A DNA stretch of 13,141 nucleotides from Competibacteraceae bacterium UBA2788 (GCA_002352185.1 DEHY01000070.1:1-13141); one strand, 5' to 3'; positions 1 to 7,020 are shown, counted from the stretch's first letter. The notes: generated by a model from the letters alone, not told the origin. Translations and numbers: made by a program.

Positions 1-23
1 CAGATTATGCAGGCTGAGCAAGG

Positions 24-1322
24 TCATGGATGGGATACTGCGTCAGGATCTGTCAGAAGAGAGACCTGCTTTGGCCGCACGGCCTGCCACTGATAGCGAA
101 CCGGCTTGCTGAGCTTGATCGCCTGTCCTTCCGCCATGGCGCGTTTCAACCAAGCGTGCAATTGCGGTTTGCTAATTTCGAGACCGGTCAGCAGTTCCTG
201 ATCAGTGATCGGGGTCTTTGCGGTCAAGGTTCGCAACCGACGCAAAAACAATTGATAAAAACTCAGACTGTCCAGAAGGGCGTCCGCCACCAGAGAGGTT
301 GTTGCACCCGGCGTCAGCGCGGCTGGCGCGGGTTCGGCGATCAAGTCCAGCGTCGACTCAACCCCAAGCCTTGCATCCCGAGTACTAGCCGTCGCACTTT
401 CCCAAACCAACAAAGTTGCCAAATCACCGGGTTCTTCCGGCAACTCGCGCCCTCCACGCCGGATCAATTCGACATTGCCGGATGCGGGATCGGGATGCGG
501 TTTGACCCACAGCGACGTCCAGCCGTGCTTGAGATTTTCCACCGCGCCGTTCCAGGTGCCACCCCGCTCCCGGTCCACCGCAATAACGATGGCGGCATCG
601 GCCAGGCAGTAGATGTATTTGTTGCGGGCCATGGCGTTACCCACCTCGAAACCCGATTCCGGGTTGAAGGGTGATAGCAGCGCCAAGTTGCCGCTGATCA
701 GTCCTGGGCGGAATTTAGCCGAGGTGGCGGCGCGCAATAGACTGTCGGCGAGAACCCCAATCGCCGTGCCTTCCTGCGCCAGCGCACCCAGCATCGCCGT
801 TTCATCCACACCCCGCGCTCCGCCGGAAATAATCGATAAGCCCTGTACTGCCGCTGCTCCGCCAAAACGGGCGGTCAGCGTCAGATCACCCTGGCTGGCG
901 TGGCGCGAACCGATCACCGCAATCCCGCCCCGATCCAGCAACCGGCGGTTGCCGCACCCGAACAGCACCGGTGGCGAATCGACCTGAAGCTGTCTCTTCA
1001 ACCGTCCGGGATAGTCGGCATCCGCCCGAATCAGAATCCACAGGCCGGCGCGCTGCCACTTTTCCACCGCCAGTCCCAAGGCGCCGGCGCGATTCAGCAG
1101 TGCCTGAATGCGTTCCAGGGTTACGGTGCGATCCAGCCAGCCGTCAAGTAACGGGGCGAGATCGTCGCGTAGCAACCTTTCCGGAGTGATCCCGCGTTCC
1201 TTCAACCAGCGAGCAAAGCGCCCCCATTCGGTCGGCGACAAGGGGCGCGGTTCACTTTGGGCAGGTCGGGCAAGATAAGCGGTTAATAATAAAACCGCCT
1301 GGGCTTGAGCGTGCAAATCCAT
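24..1322 (-). CDS. rqlI: DprA-like protein, RqlI/PsyrA-type antitoxin of a RecQ-like helicase module
   Basis: A 432-residue protein with a DprA/Smf-like Rossmann domain in the middle. Seen: an AVIGSRHAS strand-turn near residue 135, an IISGGARGVDETA nucleotide-binding segment near 165, and the MARNKYIYCLADAAIVI segment near 230 that corresponds to the RNR...L region of DprA. The N-terminal ~110 residues are helical. The last ~70 residues resemble a winged helix (SFYQLFLRRL to YQWQA). The ATG at 1322 is chosen because it lies 1 nt after the rqlH stop and 8 nt from a GGTGGGGA ribosome site; the longer reading from a GTG at 1379 would overlap rqlH by 56 nt. Known: in E. coli RqlI restrains the genotoxic RecQ-like helicase RqlH, and PsyrA is the antitoxin of PsyrTA. 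Inferred: this protein controls the helicase encoded just upstream. A housekeeping competence DprA is less likely given the partner. Confidence 0.85.
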   Translation of the reverse strand: MDLHAQAQAVLLLTAYLARPAQSEPRPLSPTEWGRFARWLKERGITPERLLRDDLAPLLDGWLDRTVTLERIQALLNRAGALGLAVEKWQRAGLWILIRADADYPGRLKRQLQVDSPPVLFGCGNRRLLDRGGIAVIGSRHASQGDLTLTARFGGAAAVQGLSIISGGARGVDETAMLGALAQEGTAIGVLADSLLRAATSAKFRPGLISGNLALLSPFNPESGFEVGNAMARNKYIYCLADAAIVIAVDRERGGTWNGAVENLKHGWTSLWVKPHPDPASGNVELIRRGGRELPEEPGDLATLLVWESATASTRDARLGVESTLDLIAEPAPAALTPGATTSLVADALLDSLSFYQLFLRRLRTLTAKTPITDQELLTGLEISKPQLHAWLKRAMAEGQAIKLSKPVRYQWQAVRPKQVSLLTDPDAVSHP

Positions 1323-1323
1323 G

Positions 1324-3450
1324 TCAATAATCCCCACCGCCAGCGGTGGTCGCCAGCGCCACCGGCCATACTGGCCCACTCCCCGCCTGTCGCAACAGGG
1401 CCGCCACGACCGTCAAGGTCCAGGTCGAATCCACCATATCATCCACCAGCAACACCGGCCCGGTCGGGATAGCAGTGCCCACCGCAAACGCGCCATCGAG
1501 GTTGCGACATTGGTGGTAACGATTCTGCTGAAATTTTTGGGGCTGATTGTTCTGTACCTTGATAACGGCAGATACGAACGGCAACCGCAGCCGGGCGGCC
1601 AGACGGCGGGCGAAATCCGGCACCAGAACAGGATGGTTGCGGGACGGGACGCAGGTGACCCATGTCGGCGGGGGGTCGGGACGCCAGCGTTGCCCGATCA
1701 TCTCGGCCATGGCGTCCACCAACTCGTCGCGGAAATGGCCGGCCCGTTTGTCCTCGGCCACCCATCGCCCCCAACCGGCATCGCCCCAGCGCGCCAACAC
1801 CCGCCCGGTTTCGGCCTGCCTATCCGCTTTCAGGTTGCCCTGAAACGGATAAACGGTGAAAGCGCCTTTGGCTACCTGCTTTTTGCACTCCAGCGGCAGC
1901 TCGGAATGCTGAAGATAGCGCGCCGCCTCCAGCGCCAGGGTCCGCGAGAAACTCTCCCCGACCACCGGTTGCCCCAGACACCGGGCGCAGCGGCCGCACG
2001 GTTGCGGGTTTTCGTCGTCCAGCGCCGTGGCGAGAAAGCGCATCAGGCAATTCGGGCTATCGATATACGCCTGGACTTCGCGCCACTCCTGCTCGCGCTG
2101 CCAGGTCAGACGCTGGATGCGCTCGTGATCCAGGCGATAGGCCACCGGGGTGCGCCGCCAGCGGGAACCGTCCTTGATAACCGGCGCCGGATTTTCAACA
2201 CTCAGGAATTTCAAAACGTACTCGATCTGCTTGCTTCGTCTGAGATTGACTACTGCTTCCAGCTCGATAACCGTCAGGCCATCAGACTGGCCCAGCGCGT
2301 GCAGAATTGCGTTAACCTGAGTCTCATCGGGAAAGGCGCTCTGGCGGAAAAAGTCGTGAATTTCAGCATCCTCCTGTCCTGCCAGCAAAATCCCCACCGC
2401 ATAGGCAATGGCGCGACCGGCACGACCGACCTGTTGGTAGTAGGCAATGATGGAACCGGGCGCCTGATAGTGAACGACGAAACCCAAATCCGGCTTGTCA
2501 TAGCCCATGCCCAGCGCCGTGGTCGCCACCAGCGCCTTAATCTGGTTGGTCAGCAATAAGGTTTCCAGATGTTGCCGGTAGGCGTTGGCGTCTGTGAAAC
2601 CCTCGGCCACGCTATCGCTGTGATAGGCGCGGGCTGAAATACCATTCTGGTTCAGCCAGTCGGCCACCTGTTCGGCATCCCGACGAGTCAAGGTATATAC
2701 AATGCCGGTACCGGGCAGTTCCGGCAGATGTTCCGCCAGCCAAGCCAGTCGCGCCGCCTGATCGGGCAAGCGCAAGGTTTGCAAGGCTAGGGTTTCGCGC
2801 ATCAGCGAGCCGCGCTGGATATTGATATGGCCCAACTGCTGCCCAATATCGGTCAACACCCGGTTATTGGCGGTCGCCGTAGTTCCCAATACCGGCATGT
2901 TGGGCGGCATTCGCCGCAATACATTAACCAGGCGGCGATAATCCGGGCGGAAATCATGACCCCAGTCGGAAATGCAATGGGCCTCATCCACCACCAGCAG
3001 ACCGAGCCGCTGAGTAATCGGCAACAGCACAGTACGCACGAATTCATCATTCGCCAGGCGCTCGGGGGAAATCAATACTGCATCAGCTTCATCGTTCAGA
3101 ATGGCGCACGTGAGCGGCGACCAGTCGCTGCGGTTGGCGGAATTGATGGTCAGCGCCCGGACGCCCAGTCGCTCAGCAGCTTCGATCTGATTACGCATCA
3201 GGGCCAGCAACGGCGAGACAATCAGAGTCGGTCCCAACCCTCGGTCCCGCAACAGGCGAGCTGCGATGAAATACACCATGCTCTTGCCCCAACCGGTGCG
3301 CTGCACTACCAGCAATTTCTCTCGACGGTTAACCAAAGCGTTAATTGCTTCCCACTGGCCGGGGTGGAAATCAGCGAGGGGTTGCGCGAGCGCCTGACGT
3401 AACCGTTGGAGAGCAAGCTGACGTTGGTTTTGGGGGTGCGAATCAGTCAT
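1324..3450 (-). CDS. rqlH: RecQ-like DNA helicase with C-terminal phosphoribosyltransferase domain (RqlH/PsyrT type)
   Basis: A 708-residue superfamily 2 helicase. Seen: motif I TGWGKS (52-57), DEAH box (155-158) followed by the RecQ aromatic-rich loop SDWGHDFRP (161-169), motif III TTATA (190-194), and motif VI QQVGRAGR (339-346). Four cysteines spaced C-X16-C-X2-C-X2-C (468-491) match the RecQ zinc-binding subdomain. No HRDC domain is visible. Instead residues ~595-705 form a phosphoribosyltransferase-like domain with VLLVDDMVDSTWT (666-678) in the position of the PRPP loop. This helicase-PRTase architecture is that of RqlH of extraintestinal E. coli and PsyrT of Pseudomonas syringae, the toxic partner of a DprA-like protein. 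The ATG at 3450 has GGAG 8 nt upstream. It begins 24 nt after the livM stop, so it is probably read through from the liv genes. A housekeeping RecQ is unlikely given the PRTase tail and the partner. Confidence 0.9.
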   Translation of the reverse strand: MTDSHPQNQRQLALQRLRQALAQPLADFHPGQWEAINALVNRREKLLVVQRTGWGKSMVYFIAARLLRDRGLGPTLIVSPLLALMRNQIEAAERLGVRALTINSANRSDWSPLTCAILNDEADAVLISPERLANDEFVRTVLLPITQRLGLLVVDEAHCISDWGHDFRPDYRRLVNVLRRMPPNMPVLGTTATANNRVLTDIGQQLGHINIQRGSLMRETLALQTLRLPDQAARLAWLAEHLPELPGTGIVYTLTRRDAEQVADWLNQNGISARAYHSDSVAEGFTDANAYRQHLETLLLTNQIKALVATTALGMGYDKPDLGFVVHYQAPGSIIAYYQQVGRAGRAIAYAVGILLAGQEDAEIHDFFRQSAFPDETQVNAILHALGQSDGLTVIELEAVVNLRRSKQIEYVLKFLSVENPAPVIKDGSRWRRTPVAYRLDHERIQRLTWQREQEWREVQAYIDSPNCLMRFLATALDDENPQPCGRCARCLGQPVVGESFSRTLALEAARYLQHSELPLECKKQVAKGAFTVYPFQGNLKADRQAETGRVLARWGDAGWGRWVAEDKRAGHFRDELVDAMAEMIGQRWRPDPPPTWVTCVPSRNHPVLVPDFARRLAARLRLPFVSAVIKVQNNQPQKFQQNRYHQCRNLDGAFAVGTAIPTGPVLLVDDMVDSTWTLTVVAALLRQAGSGPVWPVALATTAGGGDY
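1331..1338 (-). promoter_or_regulatory. Ribosome binding site that sets the rqlI start
   Basis: On the minus strand GGTGGGGA lies 8 nt before the ATG at 1322, inside the last codons of rqlH. The arrangement GGGGA, TGA stop of rqlH, one C, then ATG indicates translational coupling of the two proteins and supports the shorter start over the GTG at 1379. Confidence 0.6.
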
Positions 3451-3458
3451 TACTACCG

Positions 3459-3462
3459 CTCC
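3459..3462 (-). promoter_or_regulatory. Ribosome binding site of the RecQ-like helicase gene
   Basis: GGAG on the minus strand, 8 nt before the ATG at 3450, in the 24-nt gap after the livM stop codon. The gap is too short for a usual independent promoter, so any promoter for the helicase pair would have to lie inside livM or further upstream. Confidence 0.45.
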
Positions 3463-3474
3463 GTAAATAACTCG

Positions 3475-4401
3475 CTATCCAAACCGCCTTCCCCTTGCCG
3501 ACAGCAATCCCTGTGGCCGGACCACCATCATCACCATCATCACCAGCCCGAACACCAGCATTCGCGCACTGGAAAATTCCCGGAACAGTTCCGGCAGACC
3601 GATGACCAGAAACGCGGCCAGCAACACTCCGGGAATACTGCCTGCCCCGCCGAGAATCACGATCATGAACAGCACCACCGATTCCCAGAAGCTGAACGAC
3701 TCCGGCGAAATAATGGTCATCTTGGCGGCGAACAGACAGCCCGCCATGCCCGCCCAGAATGCGCCCAGGCCAAATGCCGCCAATTTGTAGTACGCGGTAT
3801 TGATGCCGCTGCCTTCCGCCGCTACGGCATCCTCGCGCAAATAATTCAGCGCCCGCCCAAACCGCGACTGCTTGAGCCGCAGAAACAGGAAAATAGTTAG
3901 TCCAACAAAGCCCCAGATCAAATAAAAAAATTGTTGCGGCTGGCGAATAACGAAACCAAAGAAATTCGGGCGGCTGATGCCGAAAATGCCGTTGGCCCCG
4001 CCGGTGATTCCGAACACGTCATTAACCAGGGCGATGCGGACGATTTCGCCAACGCCAATGGTGACAATCAGCAGATAATCGCCGCGCAAATGCACGACGG
4101 GCCGCGCCACCGCCAGCGCAAACAGTCCGGCAACCAGCCCGCTCAGCGGCAGCGTCCACAAGATTGGAATTTGATAACGGGTATTGAGAATCGCAGCCGT
4201 GTATGCGCCCATTGCATAGAACGCGGCATGGCCCATGTTGAACAGCCCCGCCTCGCCCAGAATCAGGTTGAGACCAAGCGCAAGCAATGCGTACAAGCCT
4301 ACGCTATTCAGCACGTCCACCCAGTAAGCGTTGAGCAGCAGCGGCGCAACCATCAGCAACGCGGCGCACAGGCCCGCAATCCACCCATCAGTGCGGTTCA
4401 T
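3475..4401 (-). CDS. livM: Branched-chain amino acid ABC transporter permease, LivM type
   Basis: A 308-residue inner-membrane permease of the LivM family. About eight to nine hydrophobic segments are visible, starting with GLCAALLMVAPLLLNAYW. Family signatures seen: LNLILGEAGLFNMGHAAFYAMGAY near residue 45-68, and LRGDYLLIVTIGVGEIVRI near 105-123. The ATG at 4401 overlaps the livH stop as ATGA, which fits the LivM N-terminus; an ORF extending upstream to 4470 would add residues that are only the out-of-frame end of livH. Known: LivH and LivM form the membrane channel of the high-affinity Leu/Ile/Val importer with ATPases LivG and LivF and a periplasmic binding protein. The ATPase genes do not follow livM here; the next gene is the RecQ-like helicase. 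The exact substrate cannot be read from sequence; related systems import amides, urea or other amino acids. Confidence 0.9.
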   Translation of the reverse strand: MNRTDGWIAGLCAALLMVAPLLLNAYWVDVLNSVGLYALLALGLNLILGEAGLFNMGHAAFYAMGAYTAAILNTRYQIPILWTLPLSGLVAGLFALAVARPVVHLRGDYLLIVTIGVGEIVRIALVNDVFGITGGANGIFGISRPNFFGFVIRQPQQFFYLIWGFVGLTIFLFLRLKQSRFGRALNYLREDAVAAEGSGINTAYYKLAAFGLGAFWAGMAGCLFAAKMTIISPESFSFWESVVLFMIVILGGAGSIPGVLLAAFLVIGLPELFREFSSARMLVFGLVMMVMMVVRPQGLLSARGRRFG

Positions 4402-5303
4402 ACTTTGTCCGCCACCCGCTCGCCGAGCAGGCCGGTGGGGCGCACCATCAGAATCAGGATCAGTACGCAAAACGCAATCGCATCCTTCCAGGCGATGGAG
4501 AGGTAGGCTGCACCCATGGCTTCAATCACGCCCAGCAGCAGGCCGCCGACCATCGCGCCGGGAATGTTGCCGATGCCGCCGAGAATCGCAGCGGTGAACG
4601 CCTTCATGCCGTAGATCCAGCCCATGGTGAAATTGATCTGGCCGTAATACAGCCCGATCATCAATCCCGCTGCGCCGCCCAGCGCCGGCCCCACCAGGAA
4701 CACCAGCAGAATCACCCGGTTGACGTCAATACCCATCAGCCGCGCCGCGCCCTGATCAATCGCCGCCGCACGGATGGCGGCGCCGATCCGGGTTTTCTGA
4801 ATAAACAGGTACAGCGCGATCATCATCAGCACCGAGGCCAGCACAATCAGCACCCGCATCAATGGGATATAGAAACCGAACAGATCAAGCGTCGCCGTCG
4901 GCAATACCCCGTCGGGGTACACCTGAAAGCGCGCGCCGTAAATCAGCATCAGGGTGTTTTGCAGAAAGATGGAAGCGCCCAGCGCCGACACCACGGCGGA
5001 TAGTCGCGGCGATTCGCGCAAGGGCCGGTAGGCGGCCCGTTCCAGAATCGCGCCCAGCACCGCCACCAGACCCATCACCATCAGCACCAAAACCAGTACG
5101 CCCAGCGCGAACCCCAGCCGGTCCGTCAGCGCCAGCGAAGTGAGCAGGGTCAGGCCCAGATAGGCGCCGTAGGTGAACAAGTCGCCGTGAGCAAAGTTGA
5201 TGAGCTTGAGTACGCCATAAACCATGGTGTAGCCCAAAGCGATCAGCGCATAAATGCCGCCGACGGCCAGGCCATTCGTGAGTTGCTGGAGGAATTCTTC
5301 CAC
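4398..5303 (-). CDS. livH: Branched-chain amino acid ABC transporter permease, LivH type
   Basis: A 301-residue inner-membrane permease. Seen: FLQQLTNGLAVGGIYALIALGYTMVYGVLKLINFAHGD at the N-terminus, which is the standard LivH opening, and the cytoplasmic coupling loop TRIGAAIRAAAIDQGAARLMGID in the second half. Length agrees with LivH proteins of about 290-310 residues. The start is uncertain: the frame is open up to a TTG at 5354, but that would overlap hicA; the GTG at 5303 gives a family-length protein and lies 14 nt after the hicA stop. A TTG at 5321 overlapping the hicA TGA is another option. No clear Shine-Dalgarno is present for any of these, so translation may depend on ribosomes finishing hicA. 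The 3' end overlaps livM by 4 nt (ATGA). Confidence 0.88.
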   Translation of the reverse strand: MEEFLQQLTNGLAVGGIYALIALGYTMVYGVLKLINFAHGDLFTYGAYLGLTLLTSLALTDRLGFALGVLVLVLMVMGLVAVLGAILERAAYRPLRESPRLSAVVSALGASIFLQNTLMLIYGARFQVYPDGVLPTATLDLFGFYIPLMRVLIVLASVLMMIALYLFIQKTRIGAAIRAAAIDQGAARLMGIDVNRVILLVFLVGPALGGAAGLMIGLYYGQINFTMGWIYGMKAFTAAILGGIGNIPGAMVGGLLLGVIEAMGAAYLSIAWKDAIAFCVLILILMVRPTGLLGERVADKV

Positions 5304-5317
5304 GAGATTGTCGAACT

Positions 5318-5509
5318 TCAAGCCGAAGGAAAAGGAACGCCGAGTTGCCTGCAAAGACTCGCTACCGTGAAATCCGCAATCTCACGATGACGAGGAATGG
5401 AAGCGCGGCGGTTATTGGCTGGATTCTCCCAGATGGAATGCTCGCCACCTTCCCGCAATAGCCGGCAGCCGTACTGACTCAAATGGCGCAATACATCACG
5501 CCGTTTCAC
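5318..5509 (-). CDS. hicA: HicA-family mRNA interferase toxin
   Basis: A 63-residue protein matching the HicA family over its whole length. Seen: MKRRDVLRHLSQYGCRLLRE, then GGEHSIWENP with the single histidine (H24) that is catalytic in HicA toxins, then IPRHREIADFTVASLCRQLG, the typical end of the double-stranded-RNA-binding-like fold. The start codon is GTG at 5509, overlapping the hicB stop as GTGA, so the toxin is translationally coupled to the antitoxin. Known: HicA cleaves mRNAs in the cell and is blocked by HicB. The frame is intact and the key histidine is present, so the toxin looks functional. It lies between hicB and livH, inside the liv gene cluster, with only 14 nt to the proposed livH start. 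Confidence 0.88.
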   Translation of the reverse strand: MKRRDVLRHLSQYGCRLLREGGEHSIWENPANNRRASIPRHREIADFTVASLCRQLGVPFPSA

Positions 5510-5790
5510 GCAGCTGTAGTTTCCGGGACTATATGCACATGAGAGGCTGCGGTCAGCAAAAGATGAATCGGTTCTTCCAAATCCGCTTCAGGGTGAGTGC
5601 AAGCAGGTTCAGGGCGCGGTAACGATTCACCTTGCAACAGACAGACTTCCGCCATATCCACCAGCGCGCTCGCCAATAACCGGCGCGCTTCCGGGAGATC
5701 CTGGGCACAGGTCATCACACCGGGAAAATCCAGCACCTCGGCATGAACTCCAGCATCGAGAAACTTGTACATCGCTTGGTAAGTCAGCAT
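5506..5790 (-). CDS. hicB: HicB-family antitoxin
   Basis: A 94-residue protein with the partial RNase H-like fold of HicB. Seen: YKFLDAGVHAEVLDFPGVMTCAQDLPEARRLLASAL near residues 8-43, where DFPGV and the following acidic/alanine-rich helix match the family (usual form: FPDLPGC...A...A...). There is no obvious C-terminal ribbon-helix-helix or HTH domain, so this is a short HicB, and autoregulation may differ from that of the longer forms. The ATG at 5790 is chosen because the upstream extension (to 5931) runs through the end of the livK gene and the hairpin at 5809-5840. An ATG at 5772 is also possible. No strong Shine-Dalgarno is seen; GGACGG lies just upstream. It precedes hicA with a 4-nt overlap, the reverse of the E. 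coli hicAB order but common in other hicBA loci. Confidence 0.82.
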   Translation of the reverse strand: MLTYQAMYKFLDAGVHAEVLDFPGVMTCAQDLPEARRLLASALVDMAEVCLLQGESLPRPEPACTHPEADLEEPIHLLLTAASHVHIVPETTAA

Positions 5791-5808
5791 GGCCGTCCGC
5801 GCAGTTAA

Positions 5809-5840
5809 GGCGGTTCTCCATAACAAACCGGAGAACCGCC
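5809..5840 (-). repeat. Perfect 11-bp inverted repeat (stem-loop) just after the livK stop
   Basis: GGCGGTTCTCC at 5809-5819 and GGAGAACCGCC at 5830-5840 form a perfect 11-bp stem with a 10-nt loop, starting 8 nt after the livK stop. On the minus strand it is followed by only two T residues, so it does not look like a complete Rho-independent terminator. Such hairpins after a binding-protein gene often protect the upstream mRNA from 3' exonucleases and lower expression of the following genes (established for other transport operons). Here it would separate high livK expression from hicBA and livHM. Confidence 0.7.
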
Positions 5841-5848
5841 GGTATTGA

Positions 5849-6976
5849 CTATTTCTGCAACACGAATTTTCCTTCAGCATCCACTTGGTAGACCCGATAG
5901 ACATCTCCTTCACGATCGCCCTTGGCGTCAAAGGAAATCGGGCCGCTCAGACCGGAAAAACTCTTGAGATCTTTGTGCAGATATTCAGCGATTTTGCCAC
6001 CCTCGGCGGATTTAGCGCCCGCCATGCCCGCTACCGCCACCCGGAAGCCATCACCGGCCAGCACCGCCCAGATCGAGGCCGGCGCTTCACCGTACTTCTT
6101 CTGATAATCCGCCAGAAACGCCCTGGCTTCCGGCGTATCCAAATCCTGCGGCACCGGCGGACTGAGAAAATAAAAGCCCTCGGCAGCTTCCTTGCCCGCG
6201 ATCTTGACCAAATCAGGGTTGTTGGTTGCATCGCCGCCGATGAACGGAACCTTCCAGTTCATTTCCTTCTTCTGCCGCAGCAACAGGCCCGCTTCGGGGT
6301 AATAGCCGGTGAACAGCACTACCTCGGGCTTGGCGCCCTTCAGTTTGGTCAGAATGGCGTTGTAGTCGCGCTCACCGGGGGTCAGGGCATCGAAAAACAC
6401 CACCTCCGTGCCTTTTTTCTTCAGCAGATCATTCGCTTCCTGAGCCAAACCCTTGGCGTAAGAGGTGCTGTCGTGCAGGATGGCGACCTTCTTGAAGCCC
6501 AGCTTCCCGATGGTTTGCGCCGCCATCCGACCCTGCTCATCATCGCGCGGCGCGGTACGGAAGAAGAGCTTGAAACCCTTCTCAGTCAGGCGGATCGCGG
6601 TAGAACCGTTGGCGATCTGCGGAATCCTGGCTTCGTCATAAATCGCCTGGCTGGCTTCAGTCACCGAGGAGCCGTAAGTGCCGACTACCGCCGCGACGCC
6701 TTGGGTCGTCAAGCGTTGCGCCGCCAATGAGGCGGTGCGTGGATCGCCGCCATCATCTTCGGTAATAACCTCGATTTTCCGGCCCAGAACGCCACCCTTG
6801 GCATTCTGCTGTTCGGCCAGTAATTCGACGATTTTTTTCATGCCCTGCCCTTCACTGGCCCAGGAACCGGTGAGCGGCGCCATCAGGCCAATCCTGACGG
6901 CGTCCGCCGCCTGCGCCATCCCGCCACCCAGCGCCAGACCTACCGCCGCGACCACCATCAATAATTTTTTGTTCAT
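5849..6976 (-). CDS. livK: Periplasmic branched-chain amino acid-binding protein, LivK/LivJ type
   Basis: A 375-residue solute-binding protein of the Leu/Ile/Val (peripla_BP_6) family. Seen: a signal peptide (MNKK, hydrophobic core to residue ~19, AQA cleavage site near residue 23), then AVRIGLMAPLTGSWASEGQGMKKIVELLAEQQN, the family's ligand-contact opening. Further family segments are VAAVVGTYGSSVTEASQAIYDEARIPQIANGS near residue 92 and VVLFTGYYPEAGLLLRQKKEMNW near 219. No lipobox cysteine is seen, so it is a free periplasmic protein. The ATG at 6976 has AAGGAG 8 nt upstream. It is the first liv gene of the minus-strand run and is separated from hicB by a stem-loop. Exact ligand is not certain: related proteins bind Leu, Ile, Val or other amino acids and amides. 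Confidence 0.9.
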   Translation of the reverse strand: MNKKLLMVVAAVGLALGGGMAQAADAVRIGLMAPLTGSWASEGQGMKKIVELLAEQQNAKGGVLGRKIEVITEDDGGDPRTASLAAQRLTTQGVAAVVGTYGSSVTEASQAIYDEARIPQIANGSTAIRLTEKGFKLFFRTAPRDDEQGRMAAQTIGKLGFKKVAILHDSTSYAKGLAQEANDLLKKKGTEVVFFDALTPGERDYNAILTKLKGAKPEVVLFTGYYPEAGLLLRQKKEMNWKVPFIGGDATNNPDLVKIAGKEAAEGFYFLSPPVPQDLDTPEARAFLADYQKKYGEAPASIWAVLAGDGFRVAVAGMAGAKSAEGGKIAEYLHKDLKSFSGLSGPISFDAKGDREGDVYRVYQVDAEGKFVLQK

Positions 6977-6984
6977 CGGTTCAT

Positions 6985-6990
6985 CTCCTT
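6985..6990 (-). promoter_or_regulatory. Strong ribosome binding site of livK
   Basis: A full AAGGAG on the minus strand, 8 nt before the livK ATG at 6976. It is clearly stronger than the sites before hicB and livH, in line with the higher amount of binding protein usually needed. Confidence 0.7.
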
Positions 6991-7020
6991 GTGGCTAAAA
7001 CCGGCTGTCGTCGTGGGATC

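Noticed and set aside
24..1322. Housekeeping competence/recombination gene dprA
   Set aside because: The DprA motifs are present, but the immediate coupling to the helicase-PRTase gene and the divergent N- and C-terminal parts fit RqlI/PsyrA better.
1321..2559. 412-codon plus-strand open frame antisense to the RecQ-like helicase gene
   Set aside because: Low-complexity Arg/Gln/His-rich translation with no family features; it lies fully opposite a gene with clear helicase motifs and is explained by GC-rich codon use.
1324..3450. Housekeeping recQ
   Set aside because: The C-terminal phosphoribosyltransferase-like domain in place of HRDC and the adjoining DprA-like gene point to the RqlH/PsyrT family.
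3523..3545. CAT/CAC-rich simple repeat resembling a His-tag stretch
   Set aside because: Read on the real coding strand it encodes VMMVMMV in the last membrane segment of LivM; it is ordinary coding sequence, not a tag or a microsatellite of note.
5809..5840. The livK-hicB hairpin as a Rho-independent terminator
   Set aside because: The stem is followed by only two T residues on the minus strand; called a stem-loop instead.
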